The notes under the pieces: generated by a model
What the model was told of the DNA's origin: nothing
Databases searched by the model: none
What the model saw: only the letters and a program-made list of their open reading frames with translations
Made by a program: the position numbers and the translations under genes
From: an uncultured Collinsella sp.
GTDB lineage: Bacteria > Actinomycetota > Coriobacteriia > Coriobacteriales > Coriobacteriaceae
Direction of reading: 5' to 3'
NCBI GenBank assembly: GCA_958415525.1
Contig: CATYZE010000012.1
Coordinates: forward strand, 1 to 59,024
Length of the DNA: 59,024 nt
In this document: in pieces, positions 25,801 to 33,886 of the stretch
Position numbering within the stretch: position 1 is the stretch's first letter
How the letters are laid out: every line of letters starts with the position of its first letter

Positions 25801-27240
25801 ATGTCCGTTAATCCTGCTAGCGTCACCAACCCGCCCGCGCAGTTTCCCGAGGACTTTGTCTTTGGCGGCGCCACTGCTGCCTACCAGGTAGAGGGCGAGA
25901 CCCGCACTCACGGTAAGGGCAAGGTTGCCTGGGACGACTTCCTGGAGGCCCAGGGGCGCTTCTCCCCCGATCCCGCTTCGGACTTCTACAACCAGTACCC
26001 CGTCGATCTAGAGCTGTGCGAGGAGTTCGGTATCAACGGCATTCGCCTCTCCATCGCCTGGAGCCGCATCTTCCCCAACGGCACCGGCGAGATCAACCCC
26101 GAGGGCGTGCAGTTCTACCACGACCTCTTCGCCGAGTGCCACAAGCACCACGTCGAGCCGTTCGTCACGCTGCACCACTTCGATACGCCGCTTCCCCTCT
26201 TTGAAAAGGGCGACTTCCTCAACCGCGAAACCATCGACGCCTTTGTGGACTTTGCCACCTTCTGCTTTAAGGAGTACGCCGACCAGGTGACCTACTGGTT
26301 CACCTTTAACGAGATCTGGGCCGACGCCTCCAACACCTACATCGAGGGCACCTTCCCCGGCGGCGTCAAGGCGCATCTGGCCGAGGCCTTCCAGTGCGAG
26401 CACAACATGATGCTCGCCCACGCCAAGGCAGTGCTCGCCTTCCACAACGGCGGCTTTAAGGGCAAGATCGGAGTCATCCAGTCGCTGGAGTTTAAGTACC
26501 CGCTCAACGAGAACGACCCTGCCGACATCAAGGCCGCCAACAACGAGCACGTGCTGCAGAACCAGTTCCTGCTCGACGCCACCTTCCGCGGCGACTACGC
26601 GCCCGACACGCTCGAATGTGCCAACCGCCTGGCTGCCGTCTCGGGCGGCACCATCGAGATCCTGGACGAGGACCTCGAGATCATGCGCGAAGCCGCGCTC
26701 TACAACGACTACTTGGGCGTTAACAACTACCAGTGCCGTTTCCTGAAGGCCTACGATGGCGAGAACGACCTGCACCACAACGGTACGGGCGAGAAGGGCA
26801 CCGGCCGTTGGCGCGTCAAGGGCATTGGCGAGCATGTGAACAAGCCCGGCATCCCCACCACCGACTGGGACTGGATCATCTACCCCGAGGGCCTGTTCGA
26901 CCTGCTCGTCTACATTAAGCAGCGCTACCCCAACTACAAGCAGATCTTCATCACCGAGAACGGCATGGGCTACAAGGACCCCTACAAGGACGGCTTTGTG
27001 GACGACCAGCCGCGCATCGACTACATCGAGCAGCACCTGCGCTGGCTGCTCAAGGCCATGGAGGTCGGCGTCAACGTGGGCGGCTACTTCCTGTGGAGCC
27101 TGCAGGACCAGTTCTCCTGGACCAACGGCTACAACAAGCGCTACGGCTTCTTCTACGTAGACTTTGAGACCCAGAAGCGCACGCCCAAGGCAAGCGCCTA
27201 CTGGTACAAGCACGTGGCGCAGACCCGTCGTCTGGACTAG
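25801..27240 (+). CDS. lacG: 6-phospho-beta-galactosidase (GH1, LacG-like), cluster 1
   Basis: A 479-residue GH1 enzyme. It follows LacG closely: FGGATAAYQVEGETRTHGKGKVAWDDFL, WSRIFPNGTGEINPEG, LHHFDTP, the acid/base Glu in TFNEIW, the nucleophile Glu in FITENGMGYKD and the phosphate-binding segment SWTNGYNKRYGFFYVDFETQKR. The last segment marks 6-phospho substrates. It hydrolyses lactose-6-phosphate (or a related phospho-beta-galactoside) to glucose and galactose-6-phosphate, feeding LacAB. The ribosome site is weak (GGAT), consistent with coupling to the IICB gene. Confidence 0.93.
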   Translation: MSVNPASVTNPPAQFPEDFVFGGATAAYQVEGETRTHGKGKVAWDDFLEAQGRFSPDPASDFYNQYPVDLELCEEFGINGIRLSIAWSRIFPNGTGEINPEGVQFYHDLFAECHKHHVEPFVTLHHFDTPLPLFEKGDFLNRETIDAFVDFATFCFKEYADQVTYWFTFNEIWADASNTYIEGTFPGGVKAHLAEAFQCEHNMMLAHAKAVLAFHNGGFKGKIGVIQSLEFKYPLNENDPADIKAANNEHVLQNQFLLDATFRGDYAPDTLECANRLAAVSGGTIEILDEDLEIMREAALYNDYLGVNNYQCRFLKAYDGENDLHHNGTGEKGTGRWRVKGIGEHVNKPGIPTTDWDWIIYPEGLFDLLVYIKQRYPNYKQIFITENGMGYKDPYKDGFVDDQPRIDYIEQHLRWLLKAMEVGVNVGGYFLWSLQDQFSWTNGYNKRYGFFYVDFETQKRTPKASAYWYKHVAQTRRLD

Positions 27241-27286
27241 TGGCTGGCGGGGTTGCCCGCTCACACAACCTGTCCCCATTTCTCAG

Positions 27287-27332
27287 CCGGGGGCGGCACG
27301 TCACACGGCGCGCCGCCCCCGGTCTTTTTGTT
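27287..27332 (+). terminator. Terminator of cluster 1
   Basis: 11-bp stem CCGGGGGCGGC / GCCGCCCCCGG followed by TCTTTTTGTTTTTT. Confidence 0.9.
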
Positions 27333-27357
27333 TTTTGGGCGGTTCGGGGGCCGTTTG

Positions 27358-27493
27358 TCTCGATCTGTAACATCTAACTGAGATTTTCGGCCCTAGCTGT
27401 TACAGATTGAGACGAACAGGATTGCTCTTTCCGAAGAATCTAAATCTGTAACACGTAGCCCGCTTTTGACCGTCTACCTGTTACAAATCGAGA
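27358..27493 (+). repeat. Array of two 55-nt palindromic elements (array 2)
   Basis: Elements 27358-27412 and 27439-27493, 81-bp period, 26-base spacer. Arms are TCTCGATCTGTAACA and TCTAAATCTGTAACA with matching 3' arms. Lies between the cluster 1 terminator and the convergent LacI gene of cluster 2. Confidence 0.9.
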
Positions 27494-27508
27494 CAAACGG
27501 AGTAGGAC

Positions 27509-28546
27509 CTAACCCCGTATGTCCCTAACAGTCGAGCGTTCGACCAGCGTGCTCGGCACATGAATCGCCTCGATAGACGAGCTCTCTCCAATCGCCGCCT
27601 CAAACGCAAGCTTACCGACACCGCGCAAATCAAATCGCAGCGTCGTCAGCCGATTGTGAGGAACAAGTCCCTCGAGTGCGTCGTCGATACCAACCACGCT
27701 CACGTCGTCGGGCACGGACAGGCCCGCGTTCTCGAGCGCGGCGATAACGCCCAGCGCCATCTGGTCATTTGCCGCAAGCACGGCAGTCGGCGCCTGCGAC
27801 CCGCCGGCAAGCACCTCGGCCGCAATCCGCTCGCCCATGGCGTACCCACTGTCCGCACTCCAATCGCCACGCAGCATCGGAGCGGCATCGACATGAGCAC
27901 GACCCAGCGTATCGCGCCAACCGGCCTCACGAAAACGCGAGGAAATCGAGTTTTCCGGACCCGCCACAAACCGCATATTCGAGTGACCATGTTCCAGCAG
28001 ATAATTGGTCAACAGCTCGCACGAACCATACTGGTCGGAGTCGATCGTCGTGCAGCGCGGATGCGCATACATGGACAGGATGACCGTTCGCACTCCCGGC
28101 TGGGGAACAAACTCCTCAAAATCGGGAGCCATGCGGTTCATGTTGAGAATCATGCCGTCGACGGGTCGCTCGACCATGCGGCGCGAGGCATCGGCAAGTG
28201 CATAGGGCTTGTCGCCGCCCATCTCGATCATAGTGACGGCAAAATCGTGCTCGCGCGCCGCTTGCATGATACCCTCGAGCGTCGCCAGGTTACCGACACG
28301 TGTGATGTTGTACATGCACAGGCCAATAGAACGATACGACCCGCCGCGCAACGCCGCTCCAGCAAAATTGGGACGAAAGCCCAGCTCTTCCATGGCGGCC
28401 AGCACACGCTTGCGCGTCTTTTCCGTCACGTTGGGCATACCGTTGACCACGCGAGACACAGTCTGGCGGCTCACGCCAGCGAGCGCCGCAACCTCTGCCG
28501 CGCTCGCCGAACGACCATTCCTTGTCTGCTGATCCATGCCTTCCAC
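27509..28546 (-). CDS. LacI family repressor of PTS/LacG cluster 2
   Basis: A LacI protein of about 345 residues. Helix-turn-helix SAAEVAALAGVSRQTVSRVVNG, hinge FAGAALRGGS, sensor with SVVGIDDALEG and LTTLRFD. Recognition-helix start RQ. The start is uncertain: GTG at 28546 has CAGG at 5-6 bases, ATG at 28537 lies three codons later, and an upstream ATG at 28594 has no site. Divergent from the LacG gene at 28882, with three TGNTNACGTGCTCAT sites between or near the two genes. Confidence 0.9.
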   Translation of the reverse strand: MEGMDQQTRNGRSASAAEVAALAGVSRQTVSRVVNGMPNVTEKTRKRVLAAMEELGFRPNFAGAALRGGSYRSIGLCMYNITRVGNLATLEGIMQAAREHDFAVTMIEMGGDKPYALADASRRMVERPVDGMILNMNRMAPDFEEFVPQPGVRTVILSMYAHPRCTTIDSDQYGSCELLTNYLLEHGHSNMRFVAGPENSISSRFREAGWRDTLGRAHVDAAPMLRGDWSADSGYAMGERIAAEVLAGGSQAPTAVLAANDQMALGVIAALENAGLSVPDDVSVVGIDDALEGLVPHNRLTTLRFDLRGVGKLAFEAAIGESSSIEAIHVPSTLVERSTVRDIRG

Positions 28547-28598
28547 GCTAACCTGCTTCCCAACTATTCCCCGCGCCCATGGCGCATCGTACATACAT

Positions 28599-28864
28599 TG
28601 ATAACGTGCTCATGATACCCGAGCCATATACCACAACATGAAAACTTCTGTCAATCAAAACCGCTTACCGAACAAATACAACCGTTCGCGGCTGTTTGAA
28701 GTTGTTTTGTTTCTATACATCCCAGCCGGATGTTAACGTGCTCATTGTCAAATGTTCACGTGCTCATTTTGGTTCTAATCATTTTAAGATAGTGTTTATC
28801 GGGCTTTTTCACCGCTGAACGCTAATCAGGGAGCCTCCTGAGCGCAAACGAACAATATCGAACA
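28599..28864. promoter_or_regulatory. Control region of PTS/LacG cluster 2
   Basis: LacI-type sites TGATAACGTGCTCAT (28599-28613), TGTTAACGTGCTCAT (28731-28745) and TGTTCACGTGCTCAT (28753-28767) share the ACGTGCTCAT core. ACCGCT-N15-ACCGTT spans 28660-28686. A perfect 10-bp-period direct repeat CGAACAATATCGAACA (28849-28864) lies 17 bases before the LacG start, where a repressor would block initiation. Confidence 0.65.
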
Positions 28865-28881
28865 GCGAGACGAGAGGGTGT

Positions 28882-30330
28882 ATGCATATGTCTTTGCTAA
28901 ACCGCGTACAGCAGCTGCCGAAGGGCTTTGTTTGGGGCGCCGCAACCGCCGCGTACCAAACGGAAGGTTCCACGAAGGTGGCAGGCAAGGGTAAGACCAT
29001 GTGGGACGATTACCTTGTCGCCCAGGGTCGCTTTTTGCCCGACCCGGCCAGTGATTTCTACAACCGCTACGAGGAGGATATCCGCCTTTCTGCCGAGCAT
29101 GGACTCAACGCCATTCGTGTGTCCATCGCCTGGACCCGCATCTTCCCCAACGGCGACGATGCCGAACCCCTCGCCGAGGGCGTTAAGCACTACCACGAGC
29201 TGTTCGCCTGCTGCAAAAAGTATGGCGTCGAGCCCTATGTGTCCCTGCATCACTTTGACTCCCCCGCCGCCCTGTTCAACCAGGGCGACTGGCTCAACCG
29301 CAAGACCGTCGACGCCTATGTGCGCTATGCCGAGTTCTGCTTCCGCGAGTTCCGCGAGGTCAAAAATTGGTTCACCATCAACGAGCTCATCAGCCTCTCG
29401 CACTCCCAATACATCCAAGGCAACTTCCCGCCCAACCATCACTTTGATGTGACGAGCGGCATCCAGAGCCAGCACAACGAGCTCGTTGCCCACGCCCGCG
29501 CCGTCAACCTGTATAAGGATCTTGACGAGACCGAGCACCTGGGCGGACGCATTGGCATGGTCAACGTCCTGACGCCGGCATATCCTGCCACCGACTCGCC
29601 CGCCGACCAGCACGCCGCCGACCTGTACAACGCCTTCTACACCGACTTCATCATGGACGGCGCCTTCCTGGGTCACTACTCCGCGCGCACCCTCTCACTC
29701 ATCAACGAGATTCTGCGTGCCAACAACGCCACACTTACGGTTGAGGACAGCGACATGGAGGAGCTCGCCAAGGCGGCGCCCCGCAACGATATGTTCGGCC
29801 TCAACTACTATCAGTCGGCGTTTATCGCCGCCTACGATGGCGAGTCAACCAACAGCTTTAACGGCACCGGAGACAAGGGCACCTCGTGCTTTAAGTTTAA
29901 GGGCGTCGGGCAGCAGGTCGATATGCCGGGTATCCCCACCACCGACTGGGATTGGCTCATCTACCCGCAAGGCCTCTACGACACGCTCAAGCACATCAGC
30001 GCCACCTATCCCAACCTCCCCGTCATCTATATCACCGAAAACGGCCTGGGCCACAAGGACCCCGAGCCCGACGCAAACGGCATCGTCGCCGATCCCGAGC
30101 GCATCGACTTTGTCGACCAGCACATGGAGAAGGTGCTCCAGGCGCGCGCCGAGGGCGTCGACGTCCAGGGCTACTTTATCTGGAGCCTGCAGGACCAGTT
30201 CTCGTGGGCCAATGGCTATAACAAGCGCTACGGCCTGTTCTACATCGACTTCGACACGCAAAAACGCTACATCAAGCAGTCGGCACTCTGGTACAAGGAG
30301 CTCGCCGACACTATGGCGGACGCGCAGTAG
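28882..30330 (+). CDS. lacG: 6-phospho-beta-galactosidase (GH1, LacG-like), cluster 2
   Basis: A 482-residue GH1 enzyme with WGAATAAYQTEGSTKVAGKGKTMWDDYL, WTRIFPNGDD, LHHFDSP, acid/base Glu in FTINELI, nucleophile Glu in YITENGLGHKD and phosphate-binding SWANGYNKRYGLFYIDF. It diverges from the cluster 1 and 3 enzymes at several positions (TINE instead of TFNE, HKD instead of YKD), so the aglycone preference may differ; 6-phospho-beta-glucosidase activity is an alternative. Here the hydrolase comes before the PTS gene, reversing the order in clusters 1 and 3. Confidence 0.9.
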   Translation: MHMSLLNRVQQLPKGFVWGAATAAYQTEGSTKVAGKGKTMWDDYLVAQGRFLPDPASDFYNRYEEDIRLSAEHGLNAIRVSIAWTRIFPNGDDAEPLAEGVKHYHELFACCKKYGVEPYVSLHHFDSPAALFNQGDWLNRKTVDAYVRYAEFCFREFREVKNWFTINELISLSHSQYIQGNFPPNHHFDVTSGIQSQHNELVAHARAVNLYKDLDETEHLGGRIGMVNVLTPAYPATDSPADQHAADLYNAFYTDFIMDGAFLGHYSARTLSLINEILRANNATLTVEDSDMEELAKAAPRNDMFGLNYYQSAFIAAYDGESTNSFNGTGDKGTSCFKFKGVGQQVDMPGIPTTDWDWLIYPQGLYDTLKHISATYPNLPVIYITENGLGHKDPEPDANGIVADPERIDFVDQHMEKVLQARAEGVDVQGYFIWSLQDQFSWANGYNKRYGLFYIDFDTQKRYIKQSALWYKELADTMADAQ

Positions 30331-30356
30331 CGCATCGCCTCGCTTTCCCCCGAGAA

Positions 30357-30393
30357 GGGAGCGGCCCTATGCGATACAAACCCAGCCGCTCCC
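30357..30393 (+). other. Intercistronic hairpin between LacG and IICB genes, cluster 2
   Basis: 9-bp stem GGGAGCGGC / GCCGCTCCC without T-run in the 176-base gap. Confidence 0.55.
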
Positions 30394-30506
30394 CTCTCTC
30401 CCCCTGGGACCGACCCCGCCTGCACCCGGGCTTTTAGCAAGCGGGAGACCATATAGGTTTTCAACGTCCATGCCATTAAGATTTCATGCAAAGAGGAGCG
30501 TGAACT

Positions 30507-32267
30507 ATGGAATCGATCGTTAAGTTCTTGGAGAAAGGTCAGCCGTACTTCGACAAGGTCTCTAAGAACATCTACCTTCAGGCCATTAAAGACGGCTTTT
30601 TGGCAGCAATGCCCATCATCCTGTCTTCTTCTGTCTTCCTGCTTATTTCGACCCTGCCGGGCGTTGTCGCCACGGTCGGCGGCTTTACGCTGCCCGACTG
30701 GTGGAACGTCGACGTCGTGAACTTCTGCAACAAGGTTTACAACTTCACGATGGGCGTCGTGGGCATCATGGTCGCCGGCACCACCGCAAGCGCGCTGACC
30801 GGCTCCAAGAACCGCCGCATGCCTGCCGGCAAGGCCATCAACGCCACGAGCACCATGGTCGCCGCCATGTGCGCTATGCTCATCTTGGCCGTTACCCAGA
30901 CGAGTGCCAAGATCGACGGCGCCGATGTCTCGGTGTTCTTTACCGACAACATGGGCACCAAGGGCCTGCTGAGCTCCTTTGTCGCCGCATTTGCCACGGT
31001 CAACATCTATGCCTTCTGCATTAAGCGAGACATCACCATCAAGCTGCCCAAAGAAGTCCCCGGCGCCATCGCCCAGAACTTCCGCGACATCTTCGCCTTC
31101 AGCTTCTCCATCCTGTTTGTCGCCGTCATCGACGTTATCTGCCGCACCTGCTTGGCCGTCCCGTTTGCCAACGTCATCTCCACGCTGGTGAGCCCGCTGT
31201 TCGCCGCTGCCGATTCCTACGCCGGCCTCGCCCTCATCTGGTTCATGATCCCGCTGTTCTGGTTCATGGGCATCCACGGCCCCTCGGTCGTTAAGCCTGC
31301 CCTCAACGCCGCGCTGTTTGGCAACATCACCACCAACCTCGCCACGCTGCAGGCCGGCGGTCACCCCGCCCTCGCCCTGACCGAGAACTTCGGTAACTAC
31401 ATCGGCGAACTCGGCGGCACCGGCGCCACGTTCATTGTCCCGATTATCTTCCTGCTCTTTATGCGCTCGAAGCAGCTCAAGGCCGTCGGCAAAGCCTCTG
31501 TCGTACCCGTGATGTTCGCCGTCAACGAGCCGCTGCTGTTCGCCGCGCCCATCATCCTCAACCCGTACTTCCTGATCCCGTTCCTGTTTGCCCCCGTGGC
31601 CAACGTCCTCATTGGTAAGTTCTTCATCGACTTTTTGGGCATGAACGGCTTTATCTATGCCATGCCGTGGGCACTCCCCGGACCGATCGGCACCTTCATC
31701 GACACCAACTTCCAGCCGATCTCTCTGGTCCTGGTTGTCGTCCTGCTGGTCGTTGACTTCTTGATCTACTACCCGTTCTGCAAGGCCTACGACAACGTCC
31801 TGTGCAAGCAGGAGACCGAGACCCTGGCCGAAGAAGAGGCCGAGGAGACCAAGGCCGTCAAGACCGCTGCCGCCCCCGCCGTTGAGGCTCCCGTTGTCGA
31901 GACCGCTTCTGCCACTGAGGCCTCCGCAGCTCCGTCCGCCCTTAAGGGCAAGGACCTGAGGGTTCTGGTTCTGTGCGCTGGCGCCGGCACCTCTGCACTG
32001 CTCGCCAACGCGCTTAAGGAAGGCGCCGACGAGCTGGGCATCGACATTACCGCCAACGCCGGTGCCTACGGCAGCCACTACGCCATCATGGACCAGTACA
32101 ACGTCATCGTCCTGGCTCCGCAGGTTCGCACCTATTACAACGAGATGAAGGCCGACACCGACCGCCTGGGCATCACGCTGCTGTCGCCCAAGGGCAAACA
32201 GTACATCGACCTCACTAAGGATCCCAAGGGTGCCGTCAACTGGATCGAGGAAAACCTCGAGGCATAA
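30507..32267 (+). CDS. PTS lactose-family IICB component (LacE-like), cluster 2
   Basis: A 586-residue permease: IIC domain 1-420 (FWFMGIHGPSVVKP, MFAVNEPLLFAAP), linker rich in Ala/Glu/Thr (about 430-475), IIB domain with phospho-Cys in VLVLCAGAGTSALLANAL. The MRRLP-like MNRRMPAGK stretch of IIC is present as KNRRMPAGKAINATS, shared with the cluster 3 protein, so these two are closer to each other than to cluster 1. GAGGAG lies eight bases before the ATG. Confidence 0.93.
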   Translation: MESIVKFLEKGQPYFDKVSKNIYLQAIKDGFLAAMPIILSSSVFLLISTLPGVVATVGGFTLPDWWNVDVVNFCNKVYNFTMGVVGIMVAGTTASALTGSKNRRMPAGKAINATSTMVAAMCAMLILAVTQTSAKIDGADVSVFFTDNMGTKGLLSSFVAAFATVNIYAFCIKRDITIKLPKEVPGAIAQNFRDIFAFSFSILFVAVIDVICRTCLAVPFANVISTLVSPLFAAADSYAGLALIWFMIPLFWFMGIHGPSVVKPALNAALFGNITTNLATLQAGGHPALALTENFGNYIGELGGTGATFIVPIIFLLFMRSKQLKAVGKASVVPVMFAVNEPLLFAAPIILNPYFLIPFLFAPVANVLIGKFFIDFLGMNGFIYAMPWALPGPIGTFIDTNFQPISLVLVVVLLVVDFLIYYPFCKAYDNVLCKQETETLAEEEAEETKAVKTAAAPAVEAPVVETASATEASAAPSALKGKDLRVLVLCAGAGTSALLANALKEGADELGIDITANAGAYGSHYAIMDQYNVIVLAPQVRTYYNEMKADTDRLGITLLSPKGKQYIDLTKDPKGAVNWIEENLEA

Positions 32268-32300
32268 GACGCTGACGCCACCTGCCGCTCGCAGAAAATA

Positions 32301-32342
32301 ATGGCCCGTGCATCAATGTGTGATGCGCGGGCCATTTTGTTT
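32301..32342 (+). terminator. Terminator of cluster 2
   Basis: 15-base arms ATGGCCCGTGCATCA / TGATGCGCGGGCCAT (one mismatch) followed by TTTTGTTT. Confidence 0.85.
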
Positions 32343-32366
32343 AGACCGCACCCGTCCTCCTGTTCA

Positions 32367-32582
32367 TCTCAATCTGTAACATCTAGCCGAGTTTTTCGGT
32401 CCTAACTGTTACAGATTGAGATGAACGCACAGGCCAATCCTCTCAATCTCGATCTGTAACATCTAGCGGGCTATTTCGCCTCCACCTGTTACAGATCGAG
32501 ACAAATGGAATAGGCGGGGCCGAATTGTCTAAATCTGTAACACTAAAACCGGTTTTGAGCGTCTGGTTGTTACAGATTGAGA
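32367..32582 (+). repeat. Array of three 55-nt palindromic elements (array 3)
   Basis: Elements 32367-32421, 32447-32501 and 32528-32582, periods 80 and 81 bp, spacers 25 and 26 bases. Same orientation as the other arrays. It occupies the gap between the cluster 2 terminator and the convergent LacI gene of cluster 3; nothing else is seen in this 333-base gap. Confidence 0.92.
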
Positions 32583-32600
32583 TGAACGAGCCGAGCACGT

Positions 32601-33611
32601 CTACGCCCGCAGGTCCTTTACGCTGGAACGCTCGACCAGCACGCCCGAGACGAGCGTACGGCTTCTGGAGCTCGGGGCTTCCAGACCTGCGACGACCTCG
32701 TTAAGCGCACGGATGCCCAGCTCGCGATGGCGAAACTTCACTGACGTCAGAATCGAGTTGGGGATCGTCTTGTAGAGCTCGTCGTCGAAGCCGATCACGG
32801 ACACGTCGTCGGGCACACTGAGCCCTTTGTCACGTAGAGCCATCATCACGCCGTTTGCCATGCAGTCGTTAGCAGCGAGGACCGCCGTGCAATCGGGTTT
32901 ATCGGCAAGCACAAGGCCCGCGGCATAGCCACTATCCGCATTCCAATCGCCTTGCAGAGGCTCGGGCGGCTCAATGCCACGTGCCTCGAGTGCCGCACGC
33001 CAACCTTTCATACGGCACTGGCTCGACAGCGACTCTTTCTTACCAGAGACGAAGTACACGTTCTTGTGCCCGCGATTCAAGAAGTACTCGCACGCCATGC
33101 GCGCGCCGTCCTCTTGGTCGTCACTGACGGTGGAGCAGGTAGGATGTTCCATCGGCGTGATAATCACCGTCTTGAGGTCTTTCGGTGCCTCAAAGGTATC
33201 AAAGTCATCGACCATCTGACGCAGGTTGAAAATCATGCCGTCGACGGGAAGCTGCGACATCCTACGCGCCGCTTCGGCAAGGGTCATCTTCTCCCCCGCC
33301 CGCTTTTTGATCATCGTGAGAGCAAAGCCTCGCTCTTCGGCGGCATCAGCGATACCGTCGATCATGTCCACGTTGCCGCCCGACAAGTGGAACAGCACCA
33401 CGCCGATGCACCCGTAACGGCCCAACTTGAGTGAACGCGCGGCAAAGTTCGCCCGGAACCCAAGCTCCTCCATGGCCGCATGGACCCTATCGCGCGTCGA
33501 CTCGCGCACGCTATCGGGCTCGTTGATCACGCGCGACACCGTCTTGAGAGAAACGCCCGCGGCAACTGCCACATCGCTCATTGAGACATTTTTCTTGTCC
33601 ATCGTTGCCAC
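32601..33611 (-). CDS. LacI family repressor of PTS/LacG cluster 3
   Basis: A LacI protein of about 336 residues. Helix-turn-helix SMSDVAVAAGVSLKTVSRVINE, hinge FAARSLKLGR, sensor domain with SVIGFDDELYK. Recognition-helix start LK, unlike the other three. The GTG at 33611 follows GGAGAAG; ATG at 33602 is three codons later. The product is the most divergent of the four (GFDD, LTSVKFRHRELG). Divergent from the IICB gene at 33887, with the perfect palindrome ATGACAACGTTGTCAT in between. Confidence 0.91.
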   Translation of the reverse strand: MATMDKKNVSMSDVAVAAGVSLKTVSRVINEPDSVRESTRDRVHAAMEELGFRANFAARSLKLGRYGCIGVVLFHLSGGNVDMIDGIADAAEERGFALTMIKKRAGEKMTLAEAARRMSQLPVDGMIFNLRQMVDDFDTFEAPKDLKTVIITPMEHPTCSTVSDDQEDGARMACEYFLNRGHKNVYFVSGKKESLSSQCRMKGWRAALEARGIEPPEPLQGDWNADSGYAAGLVLADKPDCTAVLAANDCMANGVMMALRDKGLSVPDDVSVIGFDDELYKTIPNSILTSVKFRHRELGIRALNEVVAGLEAPSSRSRTLVSGVLVERSSVKDLRA

Positions 33612-33684
33612 TACTTCTCCAGTCGGTTTTGCATCGCTTGTTTTTTGCGTTCTAGCATACACTACCTGCCTGACTGATAAATCA

Positions 33685-33781
33685 ACCGTTTACCGAACGA
33701 TATCGACCGCTCACCCGTATATCCTTGTTGCTCTTCCAAAAATGTCTTACGTTGTCATTAACGAAATGACAACGTTGTCAT
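33685..33781. promoter_or_regulatory. Control region of PTS/LacG cluster 3
   Basis: ATGACAACGTTGTCAT (33766-33781) is a perfect 16-bp palindrome and TGTCTTACGTTGTCAT (33743-33758) a related site 23 bp upstream. ACCGTT-N15-ACCGCT spans 33685-33711. Confidence 0.65.
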
Positions 33782-33886
33782 TTCGCAATGCCTTCCTTAA
33801 GCAGGAAGGTTTCCGGGCAGTCCTGACCATCCATCGACGACCAGTTCCATCCACATGCATTGCGCATCGAGCAGCAAAGGAGCTCT

